Positions 1 to 12,479 are shown, counted from the first letter of the stretch. The stretch: DNA of 30,496 bases from Haplomitrium mnioides (GCA_049999725.1 JBNGIS010008157.1:116756-147251), one strand, 5' to 3'. Made by a program: numbers and translations. Notes: generated by a model not told the origin, from the letters alone.

Positions 1-470
1 ATGTTTTCACAAGAAACTTGCATTTATCATTAATAGCATTTAGAAGCTCAAAAACTGAAATATACATTAGAATAAGTTATTTTAAAATAAGTTTTGTTGC
101 ACAAATTCTATGTGCGTATGGACAAGGTGCTCATTGGAGTTTATTTTTGGGAAAAAAATAGATTACATGAGGAAAATACCAAGTGGTCTACAAGTCAAGG
201 GAATGAGTTTGGAATTGTAAGGCACAAAAAACCAACAAAATGAAACATTGGATAGATTTAGGAGCTCTTTTTAAGTTCAAGCAAGAAGGAAGCTTTATTT
301 TATGAATGAAAATTCATTAGTGCGAAGGTTACAGTAGGAATATTTTAGAAGGTTTCAGCAGCTAAAAATCTTTTTCATTTAGAGAATCATATACACAAAA
401 GAGTCATAGTTCATAATAAAAAAGGAAATGGCTTTAGAGATTTACTTAAGTGTGTAGACAAGCCATATCT
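1..470. other. Unassigned AT-rich DNA left of transposase fragment A1
   Basis: No coding region, repeat array or terminal motif could be recognised. It lies outside the block that is duplicated at 12,480 onward, so it may be flanking DNA or a distal part of the element. Confidence 0.4.
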
Positions 471-1327
471 TCAAGTTTTTGACAAGAGTCTACTGAACAA
501 AAGGTTTCGAGTTCTACAAGAGAGTCTTTGAGTAAAGTAGAATCTAAACTCTACGTGGTAGTTTTTGTGTGTGGAAGCTTGAGGGTTGTATATCAACATT
601 AGTACGTGGAGAATGCTTTGACTTCCACAAAAAAGTTTATGCTCGCATAGGAATCTGAGCTCAACATCTAAAAAATCAACATGAAAGTCTATAAGCGCAT
701 GGGAATGTGAACTCAACATCTAGACACTCGGCAACAAAGACTGTATTGAACCTAGGTTTAACGTTTTGCAACAAAGTCTTTGAGCGCATGAAGTTTTGAC
801 TTACGCATCAAAGTCTACGCGCGCATAACACTTCTACAAATTGAGTATATGTGCGCTAAAGGTTCTGTTTTTTGCAACAAACCTAGGTACGTTAACGATT
901 TTGTTTTCTGATTTGGAGTCTAAAAGTGAAACATGTACAAAGCTCTAAATCTGTGTGAAAGCGCGTTGAAAGTTTCAAGTTATACATCAAAGTCCTTAGA
1001 AGTAAAAGATTAAGCAGTCAATTTGGGAGGATGCTTTAGCAATACCAAAACATTAAATTCATCTAATATGCAATAAAGAAGGAAAGAATATAGTTACATT
1101 TTGGATAAGAAAATATTTTACAAACCAAATGAAAATATTAATTAAAGATTCAAGTTTCATTTATAGAGAATAACAATCAACTTGAAATGATTTACACTAA
1201 AAAGTTCAAGGTGGCGGATAATTCAACAAATTCCTTCAAAACATTCTCAATTACTTTAAAAAATAATAATCTTAAATTACAACTTATACAGAAAGTATGC
1301 AATATGAAATGAGGTTCTTAAATGACT
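471..1327 (-). repeat. 3' flank of transposase A1 with palindrome-core minisatellite
   Basis: This block aligns with 12,480-13,348, which lies downstream of the transposase A2 stop codon. From about 602 to 960 it carries degenerate repeats around a TATGCGCGCATA-like core. Two 52-bp units are clear (about 625-728), each followed by a GAACTCAACATCT-type arm, and further scattered cores such as CTACGCGCGCATA lie near 820. The shared positions in both copies show that the array is part of the element. Confidence 0.7.
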
Positions 1328-1488
1328 TTAGTCACTCGTGTCGACTTCTTTGAGCTCAACTTCATAAGACTCATCAATATTAACACAATCTACCTCAGTA
1401 TTAATATAATTGATTGAATCTCTTTCAAACAAGTCACAATTGATTGCTTCTTGTCTTTCATACTCAAACAAATTTGATTTAATAGTAG
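1328..1488 (-). pseudogene. C-terminal tail of DUF7869-like transposase, copy A1, separated by LTR insertion
   Basis: Read on the minus strand, this stretch is open and ends in an acidic tail (ELKEVDTSD, then TAA at 1,328-1,330). The equivalent tail in copy A2 ends in a stop at 13,349-13,351. The tail contains an FEYERQEAINCDLFERDS stretch matched by FEYKRQKTLNLEMFQRDS in A2, so the two are paralogous coding ends. The rest of the gene continues at 11,386 on the far side of the 9.9-kb LTR retrotransposon. No function can be named for the tail itself. Confidence 0.65.
1484..1488. repeat. Target site duplication, left (AGTAG)
   Basis: AGTAG sits immediately before the TGTTAGGG start of the 5' LTR. 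The matching copy at 11,381-11,385 reads GGTAG, one substitution. The uninterrupted site in A2 (about 13,503-13,520) reads AATAGTAGTTAGAGTGG, which confirms the insertion point. Confidence 0.8.
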
Positions 1489-4400
1489 TGTTAGGGTCCA
1501 TGATAGGAGATCAAGACGCACGCAAGAAGAGGACAAAGAAGGAAGAAAGCAGAAAAATGAAGAAAATAGAGATGCAAGAGGCAAAAACGGTGAATAGCAA
1601 ACACTGTCCAAACAGAATGAAGAAACTAGAATTCAGAGAAAAGACTTTTATATTGAAATTTAAAGTAAAAAAAAAAAGCTTCTTTAGGATTTAGAAATGC
1701 AATCTTAAGAATATTACATGTTCTCTGAAAAAATACAAGTACCAAGACAGATCAAGCAAGAGCAGCTCAAACAACCAAAAAGGAGAAAAATGGAGAAAAT
1801 AACGCTTAGCAAGAAGAAAAGAACGGCATCCCTAAGCGTCCTTCTGTAAGTCAAGTGTTTGGGTATGTGGGTTGTAAATGTATATGTGTGTTCATATTTT
1901 GTATGGTGTTGGGATTTTAAAAAGTTTTTGGGTTAGTAAATAACAAATATAATATTAAAATATTAATTAATTAACATTAAACCTAAGCTACCAACTAAGG
2001 AGTAAAAGGAAGATAAAATTTTGACAGACAAGATCCCATTGATCCAATGGTGAATATTAAATGGGAAACATTTTCCCGCACGTGGGGCTAGATTACCTTG
2101 ATAAAAAGGAAGAGGGGCATATTTTGGCGCTCTCTCTCTCTTGTGCGTGACGCTGGTTGGGGTGAAAGTTTTTGGCTTGGGAAGTGGTGCCTTGATTTTT
2201 GGGCTGATGGAGTGCTGAAGTGCCACAAGAAACTAGAGTGTTCTTGGGTTAAGAGAATATGAAGGAGGAAGATTTCTTGGTTCGACGATGAACAGTAGCA
2301 TGCCAAGAGCATAAATAGTTTTGTATTTTTTTCCAAAGTTGGTGCGAAGAATGGTTGGGCTAACGAATAGAAGAGTGGCTAATAGCTAGAGGTTGATGCT
2401 GCAAAATCAACCAAGATGAGCAACAAAAATCAACCTGATCAAGCGTCATGAGTTTTTTGCTTAATTGCTAGATCTAGATCTGAAATGGGTGATGAAGAAA
2501 TAGGATTTTGCATGTTCGGATATGGTCAAATGGTTGGTTGCAGCTGATTGATTGGCTCAACTGGAGAGCATGATTGGCTGCAAGAAATTAAACAAGGGAG
2601 GAGAATCAAAAGAGAGATGCATGCAATCTCTTCCATACATATTTGAATCATGCAGTATTTGTACAACCAGAATACAATAGTCAAGAGATCGGCTCAGGAG
2701 GATTTGAAATGCAAAGGAGGTGAGCTGCGAGGCTCATTTGATGTTGCAAAAAGGATGAAGGTTGAATCTAAGTATCCAAGAATTTTGCATTGAAAGCAAA
2801 GGGGAGATGCATACCAAAATAGCCTCAAGAGGAGAATGCCATGGCTAAATAGAGGGGTAGTCGAGGCATGCCAAAATGTGCTCATCCATCTGTATGCACT
2901 GGTGGTGCTGAGCAAGGTGGAACTTAGCAGGAGTTGGAGGTTGATGGAAGCTGCACACGATTTTCTTCTTGATCTAATCTTCAAGAAGTCCATCATACAA
3001 ATTGAAACAAAGTCTTATTCCTAGTAGATGAAGAGTTCAACTGATTTGCAGGAGGGAGATAAGAAGACAAATCCAACAATATAATATGGACTTTGATGAG
3101 CTTTGAATGTGTCACAGGTCGAGCTCTTTGTCGGACCTGAGCCATTTGTCTAAATGAAGACATGAGAGAGAAGCTGCCATTGGGGAGAAATTGATGGATG
3201 AATGGATTTAGGAAAGCAGAAGGAAGAAAAAATAAAGGAAAAAGAAAAAAGCAACGAAGCTCAAACAACGATCAAGGAACACATGTGAATTGAAACAAGA
3301 GGTGAAAACTGCTGCACATCAAGTTTACGAACTTTCTTGGGCAAAATTAAGCGACAAGGGATGATAAGTGCTAATGTTGCAATGCCAACAATGGTGTGGA
3401 TGTTGTGCTCAATGGAAACAAGGGCAGAGATCATATAAAAAAGAAGGGATATTATAAGATGTGTTGCAATTAGTCACAAATCTATGTTCATCTTCCCTAT
3501 TTTTTGCACGCCTCTACTCCCTCTCAAACTCAAAACAAGTTGGGTGATGATCAAGCGAGGGAGTGTAGCGCACAAGAGGAAATGTGATCATGCAATTTTG
3601 AGTGCTCGACCTGAGGAAATTGTTGAATTTGTATCCAATGATGTCCTTCCCAGTTGGTGTGAATAGAGGTTTAGTAGGCTTCCATTCTGTCCATTATATA
3701 GGAGAGTGACGAGGAGAATTCCACCGCTCATGCATAGTCCTGCACCATAACCATTTCCTCTCATGGTGCACATGTGTCATATGCAGACAAAATTGTGGAA
3801 TGTTTTAGTTGTAATACAGCAACAGGCGACCATCCAGGGAATTAGCGGTGAATGAAGTGAACTTATAGAAAGGGGAAGGGCTCTACTGGTAGAAGGAGAC
3901 AGCCCGTGTAGAGGGTAGAGAAATACAAGGAATGGAGGGATGTTAGAGAAAGAGTAAGGTTGTTTAAGAAGGGAAACTATGGTGAAAAGATGATAGTTAA
4001 TGTCTAAGATAAAGGGGTGATTGGAGGTGGCATGAAATAAAAAGACAAATTGCAGGGTAAAAGTGAGTTGGGTGCAAGGATGGTATAATACATGATAGGT
4101 TGGACAAATAGATAAAGAAGAATATAAGATGATACCAAGGGGGTTAATGGATGGGTTTAGGTAGTGAAGGAAGAATTTGGTATGTCCGCATGTATTTACA
4201 AAAAGTGGATGAGGGGTGAAGGAATGAAAGTAGAGAACAATATGTGCAATTATGGTAGGAAGAAGTGGATAGGTGAATAAATCAAAGGGAACAAGGATGT
4301 CTGAGAATTGATAAGGGATGTAAGTTGAATTGGTTTATGATGTAGGAGTAAGAGGAAGGAGAAACAAGTGTTGGAGTTGGATTCAGAAGGCTCGTTGTTG

Positions 4401-5222
4401 AACAAAGGAGGCAAGAGGGAAGAGTTCAGGTATATGGTGTTATTGTCAAAGTCTCTCAAGCATGGCAACTGGCTCAAGTATGAACAAATACTTTCCAAAA
4501 AGGGTTCTATTGGATGGTGGCAAAGGTAAAAATAAAATAATAAAATAAAAAGTTTATATGATGTGTATTTTTTACGAGAGTATTGTATTTTGTATTAGGT
4601 ATGTAGAGTGAAGCGCTAGTATAGTCAATTTGTTGTTATCGTAATTTTTTAACTATTTTGTATTGGGAAAACAGAGTGGAGTGCTAATATAGCCAAATTG
4701 TAGGCATGTGTATACGTATTATATTTGGTTATTTCTAAACATTACTACTGTTACTCAAAGAGTGAGCTTGGTACCTGAACTACATTCTGTACTAGGTATC
4801 AATTATGCCTGTAATTCATTCAGTAAAGTGCTATGTCCGTATCTGGCGAATGCATGTGAATTCATTTATGTGTGTTTACTTTGACTTCTACCCTTTCCAA
4901 GTTGTAACATCTAAAATCAGACGTTTGTGAATTATTTCTTTTCTGTTATGGGCACCCAATTCTGAACCTAAAGACCAACCAGCAAGCCAACAATCATTTG
5001 CAGGTCCTAAGCCAGTTCTAAGGGAGAAGAAAACACCCTCACGACACATTGTGTTCTGGTGGACCTTACTACCACCACAACCAAGTGTATCCCTAGGTAG
5101 TCCAATCAGTGGGGTACCTTGGCTGACCCATCAAAGCTATCTAAGTTAGAAGTTAGGCCATATACTACAACTTATCCAAAGCATAGCTCCTCCCCCTATG
5201 CCCTACACTTCAAGACCTAACA
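1489..5222 (+). repeat. 5' LTR (3,734 bp)
   Basis: It aligns along its length with 7,819-11,380, begins TGTTAGGG and ends CTTCAAGACCTAACA. The block 1,990-2,216 is absent from the 3' LTR. The trinucleotide GCT at both edges suggests a microhomology deletion in the 3' copy. A run of CT dinucleotides lies at about 2,130-2,142. The LTR has only small open frames, which I regard as chance. Confidence 0.85.
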
Positions 5223-5671
5223 GTGGTGTGGGTTGCCTCTTTCCCTTGCCTTCATCTTTTTTCCTTTCCATCTTTTCCCTTTCCTCTCGCCTCATCTTCT
5301 TCTCTTGAGGGTCAAGTATGTTTGTATTCCATGAACCATCGGGTTTCTCTTTGATCTAGCCTAGTACTCTTCCATTCCAGATCTGATGTATGGCACACCT
5401 TTCTTTTGTTATTTCTGTTTGGATTTGCATGTTGGGCCAAAGGCTGTGGGTTGCAAGTTTCCTTTTCTTTTTCATGGCACATCCTTTTTCTAGAGTTTCA
5501 GAGTCTAGACCTGAATCTCAAGTGAACACGGCTGTTTCATTCGGTTTATGAAGCGTCCTCCTTCTCCTGTATGCAAGTTTCCTAGAATAGCTGTTAGTAT
5601 AGTGTTGCTTATTAGTTGTATGTGAAATCAAAAATTCAAGAAAAAAAATAGTTCTATTTTTGAAATCAAAA
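5223..5671 (+). promoter_or_regulatory. Internal leader with candidate primer-binding site
   Basis: Immediately after the 5' LTR the sequence reads TGGTGTGGGTTGCC from 5,224, one base after the LTR end, where a tRNA primer-binding site is expected to begin with TGG. It is not the common initiator-Met site, and I could not assign a tRNA. The following pyrimidine-rich leader (about 5,237-5,310) is non-coding. Position supports the call; primer identity is open. Confidence 0.4.
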
Positions 5672-6358
5672 ACAATGGAGCCTGATTTGCAATGGTATCG
5701 TGATACTTGCGTGCAAGAGTTTAGACAACAAGTCACATCCTTTTTCTCTGGTTTATCCAATATGAAACCTAGCACATGGAATATTTGCTTGACATCAGAT
5801 CATGGACCTATGGTTTGCCCATTATGGCAGCAGTATAAGACACTCCAAGCAAAAGGAACTCTTCCTGTAATTCAGTCCCATGTCCAGACATCCCAAAATT
5901 TCACCCAAGTGCCTTATCAGCCCTCATATCAAAGGTCATACCAACTCGCAGCATACCAAGCACCTTATCAGCCGGTATGCCAAGCTCCACAGCCTACAAA
6001 CTAGGTCATGTATTAGAATTCTGTAGCCAAGAAGATGCCCTACTTTAGAGACCAGCCACACCAGCCCAAGTATCAGCCCAACTACTATCTGCCACAACAA
6101 GAGCCACAATACTATCAGCAGCTTGCAACACCACAATGCTATTCCCAAGAGGGACATTCACACTATAGTGGGCAACCACTTTCGTTGGAGTCTTCTCCAA
6201 GTCAACCACAACAAAATGTTGAACCACCATTGTCCCAGTCCATACCTTGCCATCAAGTGGAGCAACAAATTTCAGAGTTGCCATTACCCACTCCAATACT
6301 CTCACCACCATTGGACGCTTCTCTACAAGAACCTTCAGTATCACCGATTGCTCCATAG
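5672..6358 (+). pseudogene. Gln/Pro/Tyr-rich internal protein of LTR element (gag-position, unrecognised)
   Basis: The frame starts at an ATG near 5,672 (MEPDLQWYRDTCVQEF) and runs to a stop at about 6,356, with two in-frame stops around 6,002 and 6,015. The first 70 residues look folded (Trp, Cys and aromatic residues). The rest is low complexity, with YQPSYQ and YQAPYQP repeats and Gln/Pro-rich stretches. Its position after the primer-binding region is where gag would lie. I see no CCHC zinc knuckle and no clear capsid motif, so a gag identity is positional inference only. A non-autonomous structural or nucleic-acid-binding protein is possible. Confidence 0.5.
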
Positions 6359-6495
6359 GTGCCATCTCCTCACGAAGTACATCAAAGTGACAACATGAAT
6401 GACATATTGAGTGTGGATTGCAAGGTCATAACTAGAGCAATTTACTAAAAGTTGTGTTTCCTCGAAGAGCAATTTTCTCAAATTGTTCTTAAGTT

Positions 6496-7494
6496 TTGAT
6501 GTCCAATTCTCTCAAAGCCTCTAATAAACCTAGGCAATATCAGCAAACAACATCAAAAGATAGTGCTTCATTTTCCAAGATTGTGCCATCGATGACTTGG
6601 GCCAACCGACACACTCTTAATATTGCACCCGAAGAAGGTAGGACTATTCTAGAGAATGATGCGGATGCAGATTATCTTGGATGGTTGTTGGAACACAGCC
6701 AATATGTGGAAGAAGATACTCCACTTGAGGAAGATAGGACAGTCCCAGAGCTTGATATGGATGAAGATTATTTTGGCTTTTTGTTTGCACAAAGCTAGCA
6801 TGAGGAGGCAGATGCCACACTTGAGGAACCTATGCCACTTCTAGAGACTGGTGTGGAGGAAGATTATTTTGGGTCTTTGTTTGATCACGGTCAGCATGGG
6901 AACATAAAGTTTAAACAATTGATGGTCATTTCAGACCAGCCACATGGCATATCAGTTTGCGGAGATATCATAGAGGAACACACATATGTTCCAAGTGTTG
7001 ACTTTCCATTCCCAGAATCAGAAGTCTTTAGAGTTTCAGCTATTGAACAGGAGCAAATAGTGTCACATACTATGATCAAAAGTACATGGGGTGCCGACTG
7101 TGCTCATAGAGACCTTGATGAAGTTGACATATTTTTGGGTTCAGTGTTTGGACCAAATCCAGGGGAAGAAGTGAGTTCCGACTCAAACGTTCTTTCAGAT
7201 TTGCATGAGGTCTTCCCTATCTATACCACATCTAAAAAGAACCTTGTGCCTGCCTTGGACTTGTAGTTTCCAAAACAAGATGACCAAATCTTACCGATTC
7301 AAGAGACTGCAATTCCTCCTATAGTGAGCTTCTATTCTATACCAATACTATTGTGTAATGAGGTTCAAGTTGGGAAGACACATATGACTATTTCTAAGCA
7401 TAGTTCTGAGATCAATACTGTATTTTTTGATATTGCAAGTTCATTTCATCCTCGAACCTCATGGTCCATAAAGGATCTATTGTTGGACACATAA
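6496..7494 (+). pseudogene. Acidic repeat protein of LTR element, unrecognised
   Basis: One frame runs from about 6,496 to a TAA at 7,492-7,494, broken by stops at about 6,796 and 7,264. It contains three degenerate repeats of an acidic motif ending DADYLGWLLEHSQ, DEDYFGFLFAQS and EEDYFGSLFDHGQ, and a weaker fourth, VDIFLGSVFGPN. They are separated by 30-45 residues rich in Glu, Asp and Pro. It lies in a different frame from the Gln-rich part upstream, so the two may be one protein joined by a lost frame or two proteins. No enzyme motif is visible. Confidence 0.5.
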
Positions 7495-7818
7495 AAGAAT
7501 ATGGGATCCTCGAGTAGTCACTGATTTAGTGGCAGATCTTTGTATGAGCATGTCTCATTTTCCATTTCAACCTCCATGAAAAATCTGCTTTATGTCATCG
7601 TAGTGGTAGGCATAGGATTTTGTGTTCATATGTTTGTTTGTTTCAATTTTAGAAGTTTGTTGGTTTTGTTTTGTTTGGGCGATTTCACTACTTGTAATGC
7701 CAAGTTTCATATCTTTTTTGATTTGTTCCTTGCCACCACACCACAACCCATCCTTGGGAGTCCAAAGCAACCGAGCTACATCCTTTGCACTGAATGCTCA
7801 GGACTGAACCGAAGGATC
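7495..7818 (+). other. Untranslated segment before 3' LTR
   Basis: A T-rich stretch with no supported gene. The bases just before the 3' LTR (about 7,795-7,818) are purine-enriched but do not form a strong polypurine tract. Confidence 0.4.
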
Positions 7819-10800
7819 TATTATGGTCTAGGATGGGAAATCAAGACGCACGTAAGAAGCGGGCAAAGGAGGAAGAAAAAAAGGAAGAAAATCGAGATGC
7901 AAAAGGCAAAAACGATGAACAACGAACATTGTCCAAATAGAATGAAGAAATTAGAATTCAAAGAAAAGACTTTTATATTGAAATTTAAAGTAAAAAAAAA
8001 ACACTTCTTTAGGATTTAGAAATGCAACTTTAGGAATAATATGTGCTCTTTGAAAAAATACACGTACCAACATAGATCAAGCAATCTCAAACAACCAAAA
8101 AGGAGAAAAATGGAGAAAATAACGCTTCGCGAGAAGAAAAGAAAGGTGTCCCTCGTCGTCTCTATGTAAGTCAAGTGTTTGTGTATGTGGATTGTAAATG
8201 TATATGTGTGTACATGTTTTGTATGTAGTTGGGATTTTAAAAAGTGTTTGGGTTAGTAAATAGCAAATCTAATATTAAAATAATAATTAATCAACATTAA
8301 ACCTAAGCTGAAATGCCGAGTAAACTAGAGTGTTCTTGGGTTAAAACAATATGGAGGAGTAAGATTTCTTGGTTTGACAATAAACAGTAACAAGCCAAGA
8401 GCAAAAATAGTTTTGTATTTTTTTTCCCATAGTTGGTGTGAAGAACAGCTAGGCTAACATATAAAAGAATGGCTGACGGCTAGAGGTAGATGCTGCGAAA
8501 TCAACCAAGATGAGCAAGAGAAATCAACCTGATCGAGCATCATGAGTTTTTTGCTTGACTGCTGGATCCAGATCTGAAATGGGCGATGAAGAAATAGGAT
8601 TTTGCATGTTTGGATATGGTCGAATGGCCGATTGCAGCTGATTGGTCGGCTCAACTGAAGAGCATGATTGGCTGCAAGACAATTAGGTAAGGGAGGAGAA
8701 TCAAAGGAGAGATGTCTGCAATCTCTTCCATGCATATTTGGATCATGCAGTATTTGTACAACCCGAATACAATAGTCAAGAGATCGGCTTAGGAGGATTA
8801 GAAATGCAAAGGAGGTGAGCTGTGAGGCTCATTTGATGCTGCAAAAGGGATGAAGGCTGAATCTATATATCCAAGAATTTTGCGTTGAAAGCAAAGGGGA
8901 GATGCATACCGGAATAGCCTCAAGAGGATAATGCCATGGCTGAACAGAGGGGTAGTTGAGGCATGCAAAAATGGGCTCATCTATTTGTATGCACTGGTGG
9001 TGCTGAGCAGGGTGGAACTTGGCAAGAGTTTTTGGTTGATGGAAGCTGCAGACGATTTGCTTCTTGATCTAATCTTCAAGAAGTCCGTCATACAAATTGA
9101 AACAAGTCTTATTCCTAGCAGATGAGGAGTTCAACTGATTCGCAGGAGGGAGATAAGAGGACAAATCCAGCAATATAATATGGACTTTGATGAGCTCTAA
9201 ATGTGTCGCAGCTCGAGCTCTTTGTCGGACTTGAGCCATTTTTCTAAATGAAGATCTGAGAGAGAAGCAACCATTGGAGAGAAATTGATGGATGAATGGA
9301 TTTAGGAAAGTAGAAAGAAGAATAAAGAAAGGAAAAAGAAAAAAGCAATGAAGCTCAAACAATGATCAAGGAACACATGTGAATTGAAACCACAGGCAAA
9401 GACTACTGCACATTGAGCTTACAAACTGTCCTGGTAGAAATTAAGCAACAATGGATGACAAGTACTAATGCTGCGATGCCAACGATGGTGTGGATGTTGC
9501 GCTCAATGGAAAGAAGGGCATAGATCATATGAAAAAGAAGGGACATTATAAGTTGTGTTGCAATTCGTCACAAATATGTGTTCATCTTCCCTGTTTTTTG
9601 CATGGCTCTCCTTGTCAAACTGGTAACAGGTTCGGTGATGATCAAGTGAGGGAGTGTAGCGCACAAGAGGAAATGTGATCGGGCAATTTTGAGTGTTGGA
9701 CCATATTGAATGTTGTCCTTCCCAATTGGTGTGAATAGAGGTTCAGCAGGCTGCCATTCTGTCCATTCTATAGGAGAGTGACGAGGAGAATTTCACCGCT
9801 CAAGCATGGTCCTCTTGAGGTGCACATGTGTCATCTGGAGATGAAATTGTGGAATGTTTTGGATTGTAATTTCACCGCTCAAGCATGGTCCTCTTGAGGT
9901 GCACATGTGTCATTTGGAGATGAAATTGTGGAATGTTTTGGATTGTAATGCAACAATGGGTGACCATCTATGGAATTAGCGATGATTGAAGTGAACTTAT
10001 AGAAAGAGGAAGAGCTCAATTGGTAGAAGGAGACAGCCCGTGTAGAGGGTAGAGAAATACAAAGAATGGAGGGATGTTTGAGAAAGAGTAGGGTTGTTTA
10101 AGAAGGGAAACTATGGTGAAAAGAGGATAGTTAATGTCTAAGATAAAGGGGTGATTGGAGGTGGCATAAAATAAAAAGACAAACGGCACAGTAAAAGTGA
10201 GTAGAGTACAAAGAAGGTATAATACACTATAGGTTGGACAAATAGATAAAGTAGAATATAAGGTGATACCAAGGAGGTTAATGCATGGGTTTAGGTAGTG
10301 AAGGAGGAATTCGGTATGTTTGTATGTATTTACAAAAAGTGGATGAGGGTGAAGGGAATGAATGTAGAGAAGAATGTGTGCAATTACGGTAGGGAGAAAT
10401 TGATAGCTAAAGAAATAAAAGGGATCAATGATGTCTGAGAATTGATAAGGGATGTAAGTTGAATTGGTTTATGATGTAGGAGTAAGAGGAAGGAGAAACA
10501 AGTGTTGGAGTTGGATTCAGAAGGCTTGTTGTTGAACAAAGGAGGCAAGAGGGAAGAGTTCAGGTATATGGTGTTATTGTCAAAGTCTCTCAAGCATGGC
10601 AACTGGCTCAAGTATGAACAAATACTTTCCAAGAAGGGTACTATTGGATGGTGGCAAAGGTAAAAAAAAAACAAAAAGTTTATATGTTGTGTATTTTGTA
10701 CGTGAGTATTATATTTTGTTTCTATCATATTTTGTTAAGTATTTTGTATTGGGTATATAGAGTGAAGCGCTAGTATAGTCAAACTGTTCTTATTGTATTT

Positions 10801-11380
10801 TGTTGACTATTTTGTATAGGGCAAACATAGTGGAGTGTTAATATAGTCAAATTATAGGTATGTGTGTACTTATTGTACTTGGTTATTCCTAAACATTAAC
10901 AGTGCTACCGTTACTCAAAGAGTGAGTTGGGTACTTGAACTACATTCTGTACTGCGTATCAGTTATGTTTGTAATTCATTCAGTATAGTGTTGTGTCCGT
11001 ATCTGGCGAATGCATGTGAATTCATTTATGTGTGTTTACTTTGATTTCTGCACTTTTCAAGTTGCAACATCTAAAATCAGACGTTTGTGAATTATTTCTT
11101 TTTTGTTATGGGCACCAAATTCTAAACCTGAAGACCAACCAGCAAGCCAACAATGGTTTGCAGGTCCTAAGTCGGTCTTGAGGGAGAAGAAAGCACCCTC
11201 ATGACCCCTTGTGTTCTGGTGGACCTTACTACCACCACAACCAAGTGTATCTCTAGATAGTTTGATCAACGAGGTACCTTGTCTGACCGGTCAAAGCTAT
11301 CCAAGTCACAAGTTAGGCCATATATTGCAACTTATCCAAGGGAGGTTCTCACCCTATGTCATGCACTTCAAGACCTAACA
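7819..11380 (+). repeat. 3' LTR (3,562 bp)
   Basis: It aligns with the 5' LTR and ends in the same CTTCAAGACCTAACA. Its start is degraded to TATTATGG. It lacks the 227-bp block found at 1,990-2,216 of the 5' LTR and carries an extra tandem copy of a 79-bp segment at 9,789-9,949. The target duplication follows directly at 11,381. Confidence 0.85.
9789..9949. repeat. 79-bp tandem duplication inside 3' LTR
   Basis: Two nearly identical copies start at 9,789 and 9,868 (AATTTCACCGCTCAAGCATG). They differ at about one base (CATCTGG versus CATTTGG). The 5' LTR has a single copy near 3,720-3,815, so the duplication happened after insertion or in the template. Confidence 0.9.
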
Positions 11381-11385
11381 GGTAG

Positions 11386-12470
11386 CTAGAGTGGTTTTTT
11401 TTTAATTGGTTTTTTTGTGTGAGAAGAAAATCAAAAGACAAAATTGTGATTTGTGTTACATCAAGTACATCAATATATAACTTGGATTTGGGTTTCCTTT
11501 TTGTTGTTGCTATTTGTTTTGAGAAGTATTGTCCAGAAAATGCATCCTCATCTTCACAAGCAAACCATTGAGCACGTGCTCGTTTCGGATTTGGAGGTTC
11601 TTCCTCATCAAATGACAAAACTTTGAGGACTTTGGCAATCCAAAATGGTCTGCTTTTTGGATCGATTGATACAACAACACAATTAAACATTCTAGCTTTC
11701 GGCTCATGTAGATTGCCAAATTTGTACTCGTATCGAGTGTTGTGCAAAACAATCCATTCTTGCAGCCAATGTGCTTCATTATAAATTGCTCAACGTGTAT
11801 ATGTTCTACTAGAGCATCTTCCTTAGTCAATACAACATCAAATTGAGAACCTAGACCAACATTTTGAGAATCATTACAAGTACTTATGGGTTGTAAAGAT
11901 GGAAAGGTGAATTTTTCTTTGAGTCCTTGTCTTTTTCTTTCAAGGATGTATGCTGCAATCTCTTGTTAGGCAAGAAAAAATTCATTCCATCACTGAATAT
12001 TAGAGTTTATAAAGAACTTGTAGTAGTTATCACTTATGTTGTCCCTTATTGCAAAGCCACTTTCTCAACGTCAACTTCTCTTTCTTCCTTTTGAGATAAA
12101 GAGACTAAGATATCCAAATAAGATGGAATTCTTATTCTCTTGTGTCACTTTATGTAATTGAAGATACAAAGTTGAAGTTAGTGGCTCTTCAAAGTCACAT
12201 AATATTTTATTGAGCACTGTAACTATCAAATTAGAATCGTTTTTCAAGTTTTTGTTGGTTAAGAAGATCCTTGAAGAAAGAGCATGATTGAATATTAAAG
12301 CACCAACAACATGCACACCCATCAAAAAATCTTTATCAATGTTTCTTGGTGGCAAAGACCAATTTGGAATAGTTATTTTCTTCTAATCCATTCAATAAAT
12401 GACAATTTCCAAGTGATTTTGACCATTAACATAACATTTTCTTTGATGGTTTGCAGGTTAACAATCGCTA
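11386..12470 (-). pseudogene. DUF7869-like transposase, copy A1: DDE remnant and C-terminal domain
   Basis: Read right to left, this matches 13,520-14,940. It has the DSNLIVTVLNKIL block (about 12,230), then TLYLQLHKVTQENKNSIL, in which the usual LQLDN has become LQLHK, so a catalytic Asp is lost. About 350 bp that follow this block in A2 are deleted. The C-terminal part (11,349-11,747) keeps PFWIAKVLKVLSFDEE and AFSGQYF. Upstream, the VIDRMD motif is frameshifted near 12,380-12,400. The LTR element splits off its last 50 or so codons. This is a decayed duplicate of the same gene as A2, not an independent family. Confidence 0.75.
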
Positions 12471-12479
12471 CTTTGAACT

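Larger units (their letters stand above)
1489..11380 (+). mobile_element. Non-autonomous LTR retrotransposon with giant LTRs
   Basis: The 9,892-bp element starts TGTTAGGGTC and ends GACCTAACA, with long direct repeats at both ends, a short internal region of 2,596 bp and a 5-bp target duplication. The internal region carries only a decayed Gln/Pro-rich and acidic reading frame. I found no protease, reverse transcriptase, RNase H or integrase motifs on either strand. This fits a LARD-like element mobilised in trans by another retrotransposon. The LTRs differ by many substitutions and two larger indels, so the insertion is old. It sits inside the C-terminal coding part of transposase fragment A1. 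Confidence 0.85.

Noticed and set aside
2836-3024. Frame MPWLNRGVVEACQN in the 5' LTR, repeated at 8,931-9,125
   Set aside because: Short, with no recognisable domain, and repeated only because the LTR is duplicated; coding cannot be supported.
4250-4498. Minus-strand frame MESICSYLSQLPCLRDF present in both LTRs
   Set aside because: It is conserved only because the LTRs are copies of each other in this unusually similar segment; no start context, partner or family match is visible.
1489-11380. Two separate tandem host genes explaining the 3.7-kb repeat
   Set aside because: TG...CA ends, a flanking 5-bp duplication and an empty site at 13,503-13,520 show a single LTR retrotransposon.
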